From: Peteryoungia aggregata LMG 23059 | Lineage (GTDB): Bacteria; Pseudomonadota; Alphaproteobacteria; Rhizobiales; Rhizobiaceae | NCBI RefSeq assembly: GCF_030814435.1 | Contig: NZ_JAUSUW010000011.1 | Span: forward strand, 91,139 to 155,138 | DNA: 64,000 bases | Reading direction: 5' to 3' | Part shown: in pieces, positions 1-9,580 of the stretch | How the letters are laid out: each line of letters starts with the position of its first letter | How positions within the stretch are numbered: position 1 is the first letter of the stretch | Made by a program: the position numbers and the translations under genes | The notes under the pieces: generated by a model | Seen by the model: only the letters and a program-made list of their open reading frames with translations | The model's database searches: none | What the model was told of the DNA's origin: nothing

Positions 1-43
1 GGTTGCCCCGTCCGGGTCCAGACAACAGGACCAAAACTCATGG

Positions 44-69
44 GAGCCACCCTCGCGGGTGGCTCTTTT
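44..69 (+). terminator. Rho-independent terminator of a gene left of the window
   Basis: GAGCCACCC and GGGTGGCTC form a perfect 9-bp stem around a TCGC loop, followed directly by TTTT. The T-run lies on the + side, so it should end a + strand transcript entering from outside the window. It may also serve the converging DUF3750 gene. Confidence 0.75.
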
Positions 70-97
70 GATTCCGGTTGTCGGCAAGCCTTCGCGC

Positions 98-832
98 TCA
101 CAGCCCAACCGTGCCAAAGCCCGGCACCTTGATGCCTGGCCGGGCGATATCGATGCCGGCGACCAGCCCCAGGAAATTCACCTCCAGCCCGCTGCGCATC
201 CCCACCGAAAGCCCGGCCAGCCCGCCGAGGCTCACATGCAGGTCGCGTCCGTCCTTGTCGAGATGATAGAAGGCACCATCAGGCAGGTAGTCGCGCCCCA
301 CGGCATCCGGCGGCAAAACCGCGCCAAGTTCCGGCACCTCGCGCAGCACATGGGCGACAAACGTGTTGGAATTCGGCCCCGGATAGATCCGGTAACCGCC
401 CGGCTGGCCATGGGGATAGCCCGCGATCGCCGCCTCCACCTGAGGGATCAGCCGCTTCGCCGCCTCGCCCTTCACCTCGGCCACGAGGCGCGGCGGGTTG
501 GAATACCAGAAGGCGTCGGGCGCCCGGTGGTTGCGGCGAATGGGGGAGCCCCAGCCCACCTTGTCATAGCGCTGATAGCTGCCGTTTTCGTCCTTGGTGA
601 CGATCCAGGCATGGCTGGCAATCGCGCCTTTCAAGCCGCCGGTCATCGCCGAGAACACGTAGATCGCCGCTTGCGGGCTCTCTTCCGCGCTGGGCAAGAG
701 GCCAGAGGACCCCCAGTTCGCCTCGCTCCAGCGCTGCGGCCGATCCTGCGACACCCAGAGCCCCGCCGAAACCAGCGTCGGCAGAACGAAGACCAGCAGA
801 ATGACGGAGACCGCGCGCAGCAGAAATTTCAA
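98..832 (-). CDS. DUF3750 domain protein, membrane-anchored
   Basis: Predicted 244-residue protein of the DUF3750 family; the function of the family is unknown. One hydrophobic segment lies at about residues 6-26, giving an N-terminal anchor with the rest probably periplasmic. The body has the family-like stretch SHAWIV and later YPGPNSNTFV, a Ser/Asn-rich region near the C-terminal third. I chose the TTG start at 832 because GAGG lies 6-8 bases upstream and the hydrophobic segment then begins at once. Longer readings would run into the divergent asparaginase gene, whose start is only about 70 bases away. The family call is by pattern only. Confidence 0.75.
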   Translation of the reverse strand: MKFLLRAVSVILLVFVLPTLVSAGLWVSQDRPQRWSEANWGSSGLLPSAEESPQAAIYVFSAMTGGLKGAIASHAWIVTKDENGSYQRYDKVGWGSPIRRNHRAPDAFWYSNPPRLVAEVKGEAAKRLIPQVEAAIAGYPHGQPGGYRIYPGPNSNTFVAHVLREVPELGAVLPPDAVGRDYLPDGAFYHLDKDGRDLHVSLGGLAGLSVGMRSGLEVNFLGLVAGIDIARPGIKVPGFGTVGL

Positions 833-904
833 TCCCGACCTCGAACAAGTTGACGTTGCATGCTTTAAATGGAGACTGAGATTGTTGGCATTTTGAGGCA
901 GAGC

Positions 905-1912
905 ATGGAAAATCCGGTCACGGTCGAGGTCACGCGCGGTCAACTCGTCGAGAGCCGCCATCGCGGCATGGCAGTCGTGGTCGATGCCGAAGGCCAGATC
1001 CTCTTTTCCGCCGGTGACATCGATGCCGCCATCTTCCCGCGTTCCGCCTGCAAGGCCATGCAGGCGCTGCCGCTGGTCGAGAGCGGGGCGGCTGATGCCT
1101 ATGGTTTCGGCAACCGGGAGCTGGCACTTGCCTGCTCCTCCCATTCCGGCGAGCCGGAGCATGTTGCGACCGCCGCGTCCATGTTGAAGGCCGCCGGCCG
1201 GGACGAAAGCGTGCTCGAATGCGGCGCCCACTGGTCCTCGCATCAACCGGTGCTGATCGAGCAGGCCCGCACGCTCGACAGACCGTCAGCTCTCCACAAC
1301 AACTGCTCCGGCAAACATTCCGGCTTCGTCTGCACCTGTTGTCACATCGGTGAAGACCCGCGCGGCTATGCCGGCTTCGACCACCCGCTGCAGCAGGCGA
1401 TCCGCGCCATCATGGCGGATCTGACCGGTGCTGTTCTCTCAAGAGACAATTGCGGCACCGACGGCTGCTCCATCCCGACCTATGCCGTACCGCTCACGGG
1501 CCTTGCGCGCGGTTTCGGCAGGCTTGCGACGGGCAGGGGCCTTGAACCGATCCGCGCTGCCGCTGCCCGCCGTTTGATCGACGCCTGCATGGCCGAACCC
1601 TTTTATGTCGCCGGAACGAAACGTTTCTGCACGAAGCTGATGCAGGTGGCGCCGGGGAAAATCTTCGCCAAGACCGGTGCCGAAGGCGTCTTCTGCGCGC
1701 TGCTGCCGGAAAAAGGCCTGTCCTTTGCCGTCAAGGCCGAGGATGGCGCAAGCCGCGCCGCCGAGGCGATGATGGCAGCCCTGCTCGCCCGCCATTTCGA
1801 AAAGGACAGTGAGGAGCAAGCCGCCCTGATGAGCCTTGCCCATCATGGCATGACCAACTGGAACGGCTTGGCCGTCGGCACCGTCAGGGTCACAGATGTG
1901 CTTTTTGCCTGA
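905..1912 (+). CDS. L-asparaginase, Rhizobium etli type (asparaginase II family)
   Basis: A 335-residue asparaginase that would hydrolyse L-asparagine to aspartate and ammonia. It belongs to the R. etli type, unrelated in fold use to the E. coli enzymes. SACK at residues 47-50 matches the SxxK motif of that class. NNCSGKHSG has Cys134 and Lys137, equivalent to the Cys/Lys metal and active-site residues described for the R. etli enzyme. DNCGTDGCSIP around residue 180 is a further conserved block. I use the ATG at 905 because GAGG lies six bases upstream; an in-frame ATG at 869 has no ribosome-binding site. It is transcribed divergently from the DUF3750 gene, and no asparagine transporter is adjacent. 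Confidence 0.9.
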   Translation: MENPVTVEVTRGQLVESRHRGMAVVVDAEGQILFSAGDIDAAIFPRSACKAMQALPLVESGAADAYGFGNRELALACSSHSGEPEHVATAASMLKAAGRDESVLECGAHWSSHQPVLIEQARTLDRPSALHNNCSGKHSGFVCTCCHIGEDPRGYAGFDHPLQQAIRAIMADLTGAVLSRDNCGTDGCSIPTYAVPLTGLARGFGRLATGRGLEPIRAAAARRLIDACMAEPFYVAGTKRFCTKLMQVAPGKIFAKTGAEGVFCALLPEKGLSFAVKAEDGASRAAEAMMAALLARHFEKDSEEQAALMSLAHHGMTNWNGLAVGTVRVTDVLFA

Positions 1913-2031
1913 TCCTTCGTCGCCATGTCAGAGGTGTCCGCATGCGCTGCGTTCGCCTCAAGGGAGGTTTAACCCTTGCCGGTTAGGCTTTTCGCACGAT
2001 CCACCATGCGCAACCGACGAGGCCGATTCCC

Positions 2032-3327
2032 ATGGATGTTTCGATGAGAGAGCATGAACAGGCGACCGGCACCGTGACCGGCGGCCGCTGGACCGTGCCC
2101 GTCGAGCGGAACGGCCGCGTGCTCGAACTCGAATGCCGTGAAAGCCTCGACGATCTCGAAGCCCTGAAGGAAGAGTGGCAGGCGCTGGAGCGGCGCTGCC
2201 CGGAGACCTTCACCTATTTCCAGAGCTTCGACTGGTGCAGAACCTGGTGCAGGACCTTCCTCTCCGAAGAGGAGAGCGCCCGTGCGAGGCCCAAGATCTA
2301 CGTGCTGTGGGATGGCGCCGATTGCATCATGATCTGGCCGCTGATGACGCGCCGCATCGGCGCGTCGCTCACCGTGCTGATGCCGCTGACCGCGCCGATG
2401 AACCAGTATGCCACGGTGCTTTACGATCCCGGCGCCTTCGATGTCGCGCTTGGCGGCGCCGTCTTCGAGAAGATCCGCAATCGCGGCGGCCGTGATGCCA
2501 TCTGTGTCGATCACGTGCCGCAAAGCGCATTGCTTGCCCGCATCATCGAGGGAGAGGGCCGCTCGTCTGCCGTCTCGCAGCAGTCCTCCATCTTCGACCT
2601 GACCGGATTTCCCGACTGGGAGAGCCATCACCGCAGCTTGCCGAAGAAGCAGCGCCTGCAGCGCAACAGCCGCCGCAACAGGCTGGAAAAGCTGGGCGTC
2701 GTCGATTATCGCATTTTGGTTCCCGGCAGCGAGGGCTATGCCGAGAATATCGAGCGCTGCCTGGCAATGAAGCAGGACTGGCTGAAGGGCACCGGCCGCC
2801 GCGGCCGCAACGTCTTCGATCCGCGCTTCACCGCCTTCCTGCATGGTCTGGGCGAGGGGGCCGATGAGGATGAGGGTCGCGTCTTCCTGCATGCGCTGAC
2901 GCTCGACGGGGTGCCGATCGCCATGGAGCTCGGCATGCGCTTCCGGCAGCACTACTACTGTTTTCTCGGTGCGATCGATCTGACCTACCAGAAACACTCC
3001 CCCGGCAAGGTGCAGATGGAGAATGCCCAGCGCTGGGCGATCGAGACTGGCATCCGGCGTTTCGACTTCCTGAACGATCCCTCGACCTACAAGTCGAGCT
3101 GGACCAATACGGCGGAACCGCTGGCAGCAAGCTACATCCCCTTCACCTCGCTCGGCTATCTGTATTGCCGCCACTGGAAGGCGGGCCTTCGTCCGCGTCT
3201 GCGCGCGCTTTATGACGGGATCGGCCCGGCCTGGCGAAACCGCGTGCGGGTCACCATCGATGCGCTTCAGCAGTTCTTTGGTCGAAACGGCAGCACCGTG
3301 AGCCTGATGCTCTGCTGCGTTCCATGA
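2032..3327 (+). CDS. GNAT-fold acyltransferase (BioF2/CelD-like), polysaccharide-associated
   Basis: A 431-residue protein resembling the acetyltransferase-6 (BioF2-like, CelD-like) group, which is often found in cell-surface polysaccharide loci. The FxxFDWCRTWCR stretch near residue 65 and the C-terminal block with YQKHSPGKVQ and FDFLNDPSTYKSSW are typical of the group. The substrate is unknown; acyl transfer onto a polysaccharide or its precursor is an inference from context. Its stop codon overlaps the start of the flippase gene in an ATGA junction, so the two are almost certainly one translationally coupled operon. Confidence 0.75.
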   Translation: MDVSMREHEQATGTVTGGRWTVPVERNGRVLELECRESLDDLEALKEEWQALERRCPETFTYFQSFDWCRTWCRTFLSEEESARARPKIYVLWDGADCIMIWPLMTRRIGASLTVLMPLTAPMNQYATVLYDPGAFDVALGGAVFEKIRNRGGRDAICVDHVPQSALLARIIEGEGRSSAVSQQSSIFDLTGFPDWESHHRSLPKKQRLQRNSRRNRLEKLGVVDYRILVPGSEGYAENIERCLAMKQDWLKGTGRRGRNVFDPRFTAFLHGLGEGADEDEGRVFLHALTLDGVPIAMELGMRFRQHYYCFLGAIDLTYQKHSPGKVQMENAQRWAIETGIRRFDFLNDPSTYKSSWTNTAEPLAASYIPFTSLGYLYCRHWKAGLRPRLRALYDGIGPAWRNRVRVTIDALQQFFGRNGSTVSLMLCCVP

Positions 3328-4661
3328 TAGCGAGACTGCGGCGCAAGCTTGTCGGTGTCCTCGACGATCCCGGCCTGCACGGTGCGCTTGTCAGCATTTC
3401 GGTGCGCATTGCCGCCGCCTTTGTCGGTCTTGGCCTTCAGATCCTGCTCGCCCGCCTGATGGCACTTGAGGACTACGGGGTCTATGTCATCCTCTGGACC
3501 TGGGTCAGCGTCGTCGGCCAGGTCGGCGTGCTCGGTTTCTACGATTCCGCCGCCCGCTTCATCCCGCGTTATGGCCGGCGCGACAGCCAAGCCCATCTCG
3601 CCGGCTATCTCGCAACCGGCTTTCGCGCCGTCATTCTCGGGTCCGGGTTTCTGGCCGTCGCAGCCCTTGCCTTCCTTTTCCTGCTGCCTGATCTCGTCGA
3701 TCCGGCTTTCCTGCTCCCCATCGGGGTGCTCGCGCTTGGCTTTCCCGTTCTCTCGCTCGAAACCTATCTGACCGGTATCGCCAGAGGCTTCGGCTGGTAT
3801 GCGCTCTCGACCATTCCGGGTTTCATCCTGCGACCAGTGCTGATCATGCTCGGGGTCGGGATCGCCGAGCTTGCCGGTCTTGCCCTCGATGCCGTGACGG
3901 TTCTCTCCCTCGTCGTGCTCGCCTCCGTGCTGGTGCTCGTGGTCCAGGCTCTCATCCTGCGCGCCCGCCTGCCGAGAAGCGTTCGGCCCGTGACGACGCC
4001 CGAGCGCCGCCGCTTCTGGCTTCTCGCTTCGGTGCTGATGATGCCCGCGATGACGGCGGAGGAACTCTTCGTCTGGATCGACGTACTGATCCTCGGCTTC
4101 CTGGTGCCGCCCGATCAGGCCTCGCTTTATTTCGCCGCCCAGCGGTCACTGTCGCTTGCCGCCTTCGTGCAATATGGCTTCATGCTGGTCGCCGCCCGTG
4201 GCTTCTCCCAGTCACTCGCCTCGGCCGACAGGGCAGGGCTGCAGGCCCGCATCACCCGCTCGACCAACGCCACCTTCTGGCTCACCATTCCCTCGGTCGC
4301 CCTCACTCTTGTCGCCGGCTATCCCCTGTTGCACCTCTTTGGAGAGGCCTTCGTATCGGCCTATCCCTGCCTGGCTCTGCTTGGGCTCGCCTATGTCATC
4401 CGCGCTGCCACCGGCCAGGCCGCCGAGCTGCTCGTCGTCCAGGGCCGCTACCGCCTGAGCCTTTTGATCGTCTCGATTTCGGTGGCTGCCTGCCTCGTCC
4501 TCATGCTGTTGCTGGTGCCCCTTTGGGGCATCACCGGCGCCGCAGTCGCCATGGTCCTGGTGCAGCTCATCCGGCTCGTGGTGGTGACGGGGCTTGTCCA
4601 CCACCACACCGGCTATTGGGTGCTGGCGCGTCCGTTCATGCGGGGGGCCGGGCCAGAGTGA
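3324..4661 (+). CDS. Polysaccharide flippase, MOP superfamily (Wzx-like)
   Basis: A 445-residue inner-membrane protein with about 12-14 hydrophobic segments across its whole length. It resembles the oligosaccharide flippase/polysaccharide biosynthesis branch of the MOP (MATE-like) superfamily. The first helix pair ends in the typical LLARLMALEDYGVY segment near residue 45. Such proteins move lipid-linked sugar units across the membrane. It overlaps the preceding acyltransferase gene by four bases, so the pair may modify and export one glycan. No glycosyltransferase or polymerase is adjacent, so this is not a full polysaccharide cluster. Confidence 0.8.
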   Translation: MIARLRRKLVGVLDDPGLHGALVSISVRIAAAFVGLGLQILLARLMALEDYGVYVILWTWVSVVGQVGVLGFYDSAARFIPRYGRRDSQAHLAGYLATGFRAVILGSGFLAVAALAFLFLLPDLVDPAFLLPIGVLALGFPVLSLETYLTGIARGFGWYALSTIPGFILRPVLIMLGVGIAELAGLALDAVTVLSLVVLASVLVLVVQALILRARLPRSVRPVTTPERRRFWLLASVLMMPAMTAEELFVWIDVLILGFLVPPDQASLYFAAQRSLSLAAFVQYGFMLVAARGFSQSLASADRAGLQARITRSTNATFWLTIPSVALTLVAGYPLLHLFGEAFVSAYPCLALLGLAYVIRAATGQAAELLVVQGRYRLSLLIVSISVAACLVLMLLLVPLWGITGAAVAMVLVQLIRLVVVTGLVHHHTGYWVLARPFMRGAGPE

Positions 4662-4667
4662 AAGTGG

Positions 4668-5327
4668 CTACTCCACCTCGGCCAGTCGCTTCTCCCACAT
4701 CGCCTTGAAACCCGGGCGTGCCTGGATGCGGGCAAGCCATTCTGCCGTCTTCGGATGGGCGTCGAACAGCGGCTGGTAGGCCTGGGCATAACGCACCACT
4801 TCGCCGAGGTTGATGTCGGCCACGGTGAAGCGTCCGCCGACGGCGTAATCATTGCTGGAAAAATGCTTCTCCATCACGCCGAATGGCCGCGAAAGGATGC
4901 GCGCAACCGCCTTGGCCTCCGCCTGACCGGCCTCGGTCGCGAGCCGTCCTTCGTTGTTGGCCATGGAGATTTTCAAGGCTTCCGTCTCGATCGAGGTCGC
5001 GGCAAACAGCGACCATTGCAGCATCTGCGCCTCTTCGATGAGATCGCGCGGCGCGATCGGCCCGCCATGCTTGCGTGCCACATAAAGCGTTTGCGCCAGC
5101 GACTCGTTCAGCACCAGCCCGTCGTCCTCGATCGTCGGGATGCTGCCCATCGGATTGACCGCGAGAAAGCCGGCTGAACGGGTGTTCAGCCGCGCATCTG
5201 CTGCCATCGGATCCTTGAGCTTGTAGGCCTGCAGCACCGGTACCAGCTCGAAGGGGGCGCCAAGCTCCTCCATCAGCCAGAGAACGCGTGTCGCGCGGGA
5301 CTTGTAGACGCCATAGATCTTCAGCAT
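4668..5327 (-). CDS. Glutathione S-transferase family protein
   Basis: A 219-residue protein with a thioredoxin-fold N-terminal half and an all-helical C-terminal half. The N-terminus has the SRATRVLWLMEELG signature, with the candidate catalytic Ser near residue 10. NPMGSIPTIEDDGLVLNES near residue 77 carries the cis-Pro and the E-S pair that bind glutathione. The length fits the cytosolic GST superfamily. The ATG at 5327 follows AAGGGAG at good spacing. It converges on the flippase gene with only six bases between stops. Its substrate cannot be read from sequence. Confidence 0.88.
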   Translation of the reverse strand: MLKIYGVYKSRATRVLWLMEELGAPFELVPVLQAYKLKDPMAADARLNTRSAGFLAVNPMGSIPTIEDDGLVLNESLAQTLYVARKHGGPIAPRDLIEEAQMLQWSLFAATSIETEALKISMANNEGRLATEAGQAEAKAVARILSRPFGVMEKHFSSNDYAVGGRFTVADINLGEVVRYAQAYQPLFDAHPKTAEWLARIQARPGFKAMWEKRLAEVE

Positions 5328-5629
5328 GCCGGTCTCCCTTGAATGGTGCGCAGAAAACTATCTTGCAGCGGACGGTAGGAAAAGCCGTCCCCGTTGATGG
5401 CATCGATGAAATTTCCTGATCGCCGGCGGAATTGACAATCCCCGCCGGCCGCGCGTATCCATGGACCTCCAGGGTCCGCAGTTCACCCAGGCGTCACCGC
5501 CCCGATGAGGGGAGCTAAACCTGCCTTTCTCTTGTCGACGTCAGCTCGTTTTCCCGTGCCCCGTCGGAAGTCGGTGACCACCGGCCTTGTTGGTTGCTCT
5601 CGCGACCGGGCACGACCAGGAGAATTGAG
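5328..5629. other. Gene-poor stretch with candidate promoter and structured leader
   Basis: No protein gene is supported here. A TTGACA at 5432-5437 with TATCC about 18 bases downstream could be the DUF2087 promoter. GGACGG/CCGTCC form a hairpin at 5370-5390. GTCACCG at 5493 and CGGTGAC at 5572 could close an 86-base structure that contains the CCCC-GGGG hairpin at 5500-5512. No known riboswitch class was recognised. Confidence 0.4.
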
Positions 5630-6202
5630 ATGTCGAGGACAACACACGCTTATTCTGCGCCCGATCTGTCGGCGCTGGCCAAGTCCCTGAAGCGCGAACT
5701 GGAGACACGGGCGGAATTGCCCGGCCATGTCGAGCTCTTGAACATGCTGACCCGTGCCGTGGGCTTTCGCAACTATCAGCATTTCAAGGCAAGCCGCGCA
5801 GCAGAGCAACGTCTTGCCAACCCACCGGTCGTCGAGGCCGAGCCTGCGGTCGATTTCCGTCGCGTCGAGCTCACCGCCCGCTGCTTTGCCGGAACGGACG
5901 TGCTCGTTCGCTGGCCTGGCAAGTTCAGCCAGCAGCAGCTCGCCCTTTGGGTGCTCTGGTCCTTTCTGCCGGCCGGGGGGGAGATGCCCGAAAAGGCGGT
6001 GAACGACGTGCTGATGCGCCACAACGGCTTTGCCGATCACGTGCTGATCCGCCGAGAACTGGTCAATATGGGGCTTTTGACGCGAACGCCCGATTGCCGC
6101 CTCTACCGGCGGATGGAGAAGCGACCGCCGCCGGAGGCGCGCGCGCTCATCCGGCTCGTTTCCAGCCGTGGTCTCGGGGAGCGCGCTGCGGTGATGTCGT
6201 AA
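5630..6202 (+). CDS. DUF2087 domain protein
   Basis: A 190-residue soluble protein. The N-terminal 50 residues (LSALAKSLKREL, then HVELLNMLTRAVGFRNYQHF) and the C-terminal part (ARCF, VRWPGKFSQQQLALW, RRELVNMGLL, YRR) match the DUF2087 group found in rhizobia and other proteobacteria. DUF2087 is thought to be a small winged-helix-like domain and is sometimes annotated as regulatory. The ATG at 5630 has AGGAGA six bases upstream, which decides it over the in-frame codon at 5594. The leader upstream is long and may be structured. Confidence 0.75.
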   Translation: MSRTTHAYSAPDLSALAKSLKRELETRAELPGHVELLNMLTRAVGFRNYQHFKASRAAEQRLANPPVVEAEPAVDFRRVELTARCFAGTDVLVRWPGKFSQQQLALWVLWSFLPAGGEMPEKAVNDVLMRHNGFADHVLIRRELVNMGLLTRTPDCRLYRRMEKRPPPEARALIRLVSSRGLGERAAVMS

Positions 6203-6232
6203 GCCTGGCTGTGGGCAGGCGGGGTCACGGCC

Positions 6233-8077
6233 TCAGCCTGCCCGATGCAGCTCGGGCTCGCCAGCCCGCTCCTTCAGGATGCCGGTCCAGTCGCGATGGA
6301 AACCGCTCGCCCTCAGGAACGCGGTCGTCTGGTGTCGGTCGACCGGACGCGAGAAGAAATAACCCTGGCCTGCGGTGCAGTCGAGCGACAGCAGATGTTC
6401 GGCCTGTCCCTGTTCCTCGACGCCCTCCGCCACCACCCAGATGCCGAGGCCCCGGGCGATCTCCAGCAGCCCCTTGGTGATGACGCCGCCGCCGCCGCCG
6501 GCATCCGAGAGCCGGCGCACGAAGCATTTGTCGATTTTCAGAATGTCCACCGGCACGGTCAGCAGATGCGTCAGCGAGGCGAAGCCGGTGCCGAAATCGT
6601 CGAGGGCGACCTTGATGCCAGCCTCGCGCATGGCGTGGATTTCCTCGGCAACCACGTGATCCTTCTGGGCGAGATAGACGGATTCCGTCACCTCCGCGAC
6701 GATCTTCTCGGCGCCGACGCCCTGTTTGGCAAAGGCATCGAGCATGCGTTGCGTCAGCCCGCCGCGATGGAAATCGGCGGCGGAAAGATTGATCCCGACG
6801 CGCGAGAAGGGCAGGCCCTCGGCCCGCCAGCGGCCGGCATCGGCGGCAACCCGCTCGAGCATGCGATCGGTGATCTCGATCGCCACATGCGCATCCTTCA
6901 TCGCTTCGTGGAAATGGGCGGCTGCCACCAGCGTACCGTCCGGGGCGATCATCCGGCATAGCGATTCGAAACCCATGATCCGGCCGGTCGTCAGATGCAC
7001 CACAGCCTGGTAATGGGCATCGATCCGGTCGTCGCGCAGTGCCTTGTCGACGTCCTGCACCGAGCGGAAACGTTTGACGATCGCGGTGCCGAGGCCGGGG
7101 GCATATTCCAGATAGCGCCCGCGCGCCCGTTCCTTGGCGTGATAAAGCGCGTAGTCGGCATTCTGCCGCACCTGTTGCGGGCTCCGCTCCAGGCCGGCCT
7201 TGGCGCCGCCAAGCGTGGCGGCGGGATAGACCAGATGCCCGCCGCAATCGGCCGGCTCCTTGATCCGGTGGATCAGCCGATCGGCGAGTTCCGTCGGATC
7301 CGTCGTTTCCAGGCAGGGCACGATCACCGCGAATTCGTCGCCGCCGATCCGGAAGGTCATGTTGGCCGGGGCCATTTCCTTCAGCCGCTGCGCGACGATG
7401 TGGATCAGGCCGTCACCGGCGCCATGGCCGAACGTGTCGTTGACCATCTTCAGATTGTCGAGGTCGATCAGCATCAGGGCCCAGTCTGTGCCCCGGCGCG
7501 CCACCTCATTGATCGTTTCGTTGAACCGGCTGCGATTGCCGAGTCCTGTCAGGTTGTCGGTTTCTGCGAGCCGCCGCCGTTCGGCGATGCGCTGGTCACG
7601 TTCGATGGCGATCGCGCAGAGATGCACGCAGGCCTCGACCACGGCGCGCTCGTCAGCGGAGGGCCCGCGCGCTACACGGTAGTAGAAGGCGAAGGTGCCG
7701 AGCACCTTACCGGCGCCGATGATCGGTGTTGACCAGCAGGCCTTCAGGCCGATGGGCAGGGCAAGCCCCTTGTAGGGCTGCCAATAGGGATGGGTGTCGA
7801 TATCTTCCACCAGCACCGGTTCGCCTGTATGTGCCGCCGTCCCGCAGGAGCCGACACCCGGCCCGACGGCGGTCCCGTCGATGGCCGCGGTGTATTCGAA
7901 GGGCAGGGACGGTCCGGCGAGGTGGCGCAAGCGCTTCTCATCGTCCAGCAGCAGCACCGAGCAGACGATGTCGTCGCTCATCTGCTCGACCTCGCGGCAA
8001 AGCAGATCGACGGTTTCGGCCAGGGAACGCCCGGTGGCGATCATTTCGAGGATGGTATTCTGAAGTTTCAGGAACAT
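6233..8077 (-). CDS. GAF-GGDEF-EAL cyclic-di-GMP enzyme
   Basis: A 614-residue cytoplasmic protein with an N-terminal GAF sensor domain (about 10-165), a GGDEF domain (about 170-325) and an EAL domain (about 335-600). GGDEF is intact at 245-249, so diguanylate cyclase activity is possible; no RxxD inhibitory site is seen just upstream. The EAL domain keeps its catalytic set: ESL at 371-373, NLS, TES, DDFGTG, KIDKCF, AEGVEEQG and GQGYFF. It may therefore both make and break c-di-GMP, gated by a small ligand or redox signal on GAF. It stands alone and converges on the DUF2087 gene. Confidence 0.9.
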   Translation of the reverse strand: MFLKLQNTILEMIATGRSLAETVDLLCREVEQMSDDIVCSVLLLDDEKRLRHLAGPSLPFEYTAAIDGTAVGPGVGSCGTAAHTGEPVLVEDIDTHPYWQPYKGLALPIGLKACWSTPIIGAGKVLGTFAFYYRVARGPSADERAVVEACVHLCAIAIERDQRIAERRRLAETDNLTGLGNRSRFNETINEVARRGTDWALMLIDLDNLKMVNDTFGHGAGDGLIHIVAQRLKEMAPANMTFRIGGDEFAVIVPCLETTDPTELADRLIHRIKEPADCGGHLVYPAATLGGAKAGLERSPQQVRQNADYALYHAKERARGRYLEYAPGLGTAIVKRFRSVQDVDKALRDDRIDAHYQAVVHLTTGRIMGFESLCRMIAPDGTLVAAAHFHEAMKDAHVAIEITDRMLERVAADAGRWRAEGLPFSRVGINLSAADFHRGGLTQRMLDAFAKQGVGAEKIVAEVTESVYLAQKDHVVAEEIHAMREAGIKVALDDFGTGFASLTHLLTVPVDILKIDKCFVRRLSDAGGGGGVITKGLLEIARGLGIWVVAEGVEEQGQAEHLLSLDCTAGQGYFFSRPVDRHQTTAFLRASGFHRDWTGILKERAGEPELHRAG

Positions 8078-8200
8078 GGGTGCCGTTGCCGTGTGACTGC
8101 AACGAGTAGATCAGCGTCACCTTAAACAGAAATTACGACTACCCGGAAATACCGATATTGGTTTCCGATCCGTAAACGATCGGCGCCACATTGTCCCGGA

Positions 8201-9580
8201 TCAGGACGCCACGCGTATGTTGCCGGAAAGGCTGAGGTTAACGAAGGAGGAGCTCTCGTCGGCCAGGTCTTCCGTCACCCGGTCGTTCCAGCGATAGCCG
8301 AGGATGGCACCATCTGATGCGCCTTCGATGATGTTGTCGCGCACCACCGCATGGCCCGCACCCTCCACCACGCTGATCCGCATGCCCTCCGGGCTGCCGC
8401 GCAGGATGTTGTCGCTGACGATGACGTTACGAAGATAGGGCCCCCAGCCCACTGCGATGGCCGCCGTTTGCGCGCCCTCCACCAGGTTGCCGCTCACCAG
8501 CGTGTCGGCCTCCACGGAAATGCCGAAGCCGAAGCCGCTGACGATCGGCTCATAGGGGCCCTTGTTCACGATGCCCCTGACAATGTTGTTGCTGACGGTC
8601 GAAAGCCGCCCGCCCTGGTCGAAATTGGCGACCGAGATGCCGATCGCCGCGCCATCGATCAGGTTGTCCGTAATCAGCGCTGCCTCGAATTCGAACTCGG
8701 CATAGACAGCCGTCTCGCCCGAGCGGAAGGCCTGGTTGCCGCTGATGGTGATGTTGGAGGCCGAGTTCGCCCGGATCGCGGAAAAGGCACAGTCGGAGAC
8801 GTGGTTCTGGGAAACCAGTACGTTGTCGGCCCTGAAGACGTTGATGCCGTTGCCATACTGACCGGTGCCGCCATTGGTCGCGCCGATACGCGCCACCCGG
8901 TTGCCGGTGATGACCGTGCCGTCCTCGCCTTTCGTCCAGCGATGCACGAGGATGCCGCCATTGCCACAGTCGGAGACATGATTGTTGCGAACTGAAAAGG
9001 CTCTGTTCTCGATCGCCCAGACCCCGGTCTCGGCGGCTCCCGAGACGCGTGTGTCCTCGATCCGGCCGCCGGAGCGCGCGAGATAGATCCCGCATTTGCG
9101 GCTGCCGACGATCTCGCAGCCGTCGATCACGACCTCGTCGACGCTTCGGAAGGCAAGAAGCCCTTCCGTATAGTCCGCCAGCCAGCGATTGGCGCCGTCG
9201 AAAGTGATGCCGGAAAGGCTGACCCGGGAGATATCCTGGCCCGCGATCAGGTGGCCGTCGCCGCGATAGATGAGCCGGGTCAGGCCCGGAACCCCGGTCA
9301 GCCGGCTGCCGTCGCGCAGTTCCAGATTGGCAACCTCATAGGTGCCGGCCGGCAGGAAGACCGGCTGGCCGACGGCGGCTGCGCGGTCGATCAGTGCCTG
9401 CAGCTTGCGGCTCTGGTCGTCTTCCGTGCCCGGCAGGATCCCGGCCTCCGCCGCATCGAAACCACCCCGCAGCTCCGCCATGGCAAGCGTCTGGGCTCCA
9501 GCCATGCGCGGGCCAGCCGGCAGTCCCGCCGTCGCGAGCAGCCCGCCGAGGCCAAGCATGACCGAGCGTCGAGAAGGCAT
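8201..9580 (-). CDS. Tat-exported parallel beta-helix repeat protein (TIGR03808-like)
   Basis: A 459-residue protein beginning MPSRRSVMLGLGGLLATAG, a twin-arginine signal peptide with a likely cleavage after AGAQ near residue 30. The mature part is a long run of NxI/V-type turns (for example NNHVSDCGNGGI, QNHVSDCAFSAI, DNLIDGAAIGI). This is the pattern of a right-handed parallel beta-helix, as in pectate-lyase-like proteins. It matches what I know of the TIGR03808 'twin-arg-translocated uncharacterized repeat protein' family common in rhizobia. A polysaccharide substrate is possible but unproven. Confidence 0.85.
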   Translation of the reverse strand: MPSRRSVMLGLGGLLATAGLPAGPRMAGAQTLAMAELRGGFDAAEAGILPGTEDDQSRKLQALIDRAAAVGQPVFLPAGTYEVANLELRDGSRLTGVPGLTRLIYRGDGHLIAGQDISRVSLSGITFDGANRWLADYTEGLLAFRSVDEVVIDGCEIVGSRKCGIYLARSGGRIEDTRVSGAAETGVWAIENRAFSVRNNHVSDCGNGGILVHRWTKGEDGTVITGNRVARIGATNGGTGQYGNGINVFRADNVLVSQNHVSDCAFSAIRANSASNITISGNQAFRSGETAVYAEFEFEAALITDNLIDGAAIGISVANFDQGGRLSTVSNNIVRGIVNKGPYEPIVSGFGFGISVEADTLVSGNLVEGAQTAAIAVGWGPYLRNVIVSDNILRGSPEGMRISVVEGAGHAVVRDNIIEGASDGAILGYRWNDRVTEDLADESSSFVNLSLSGNIRVAS

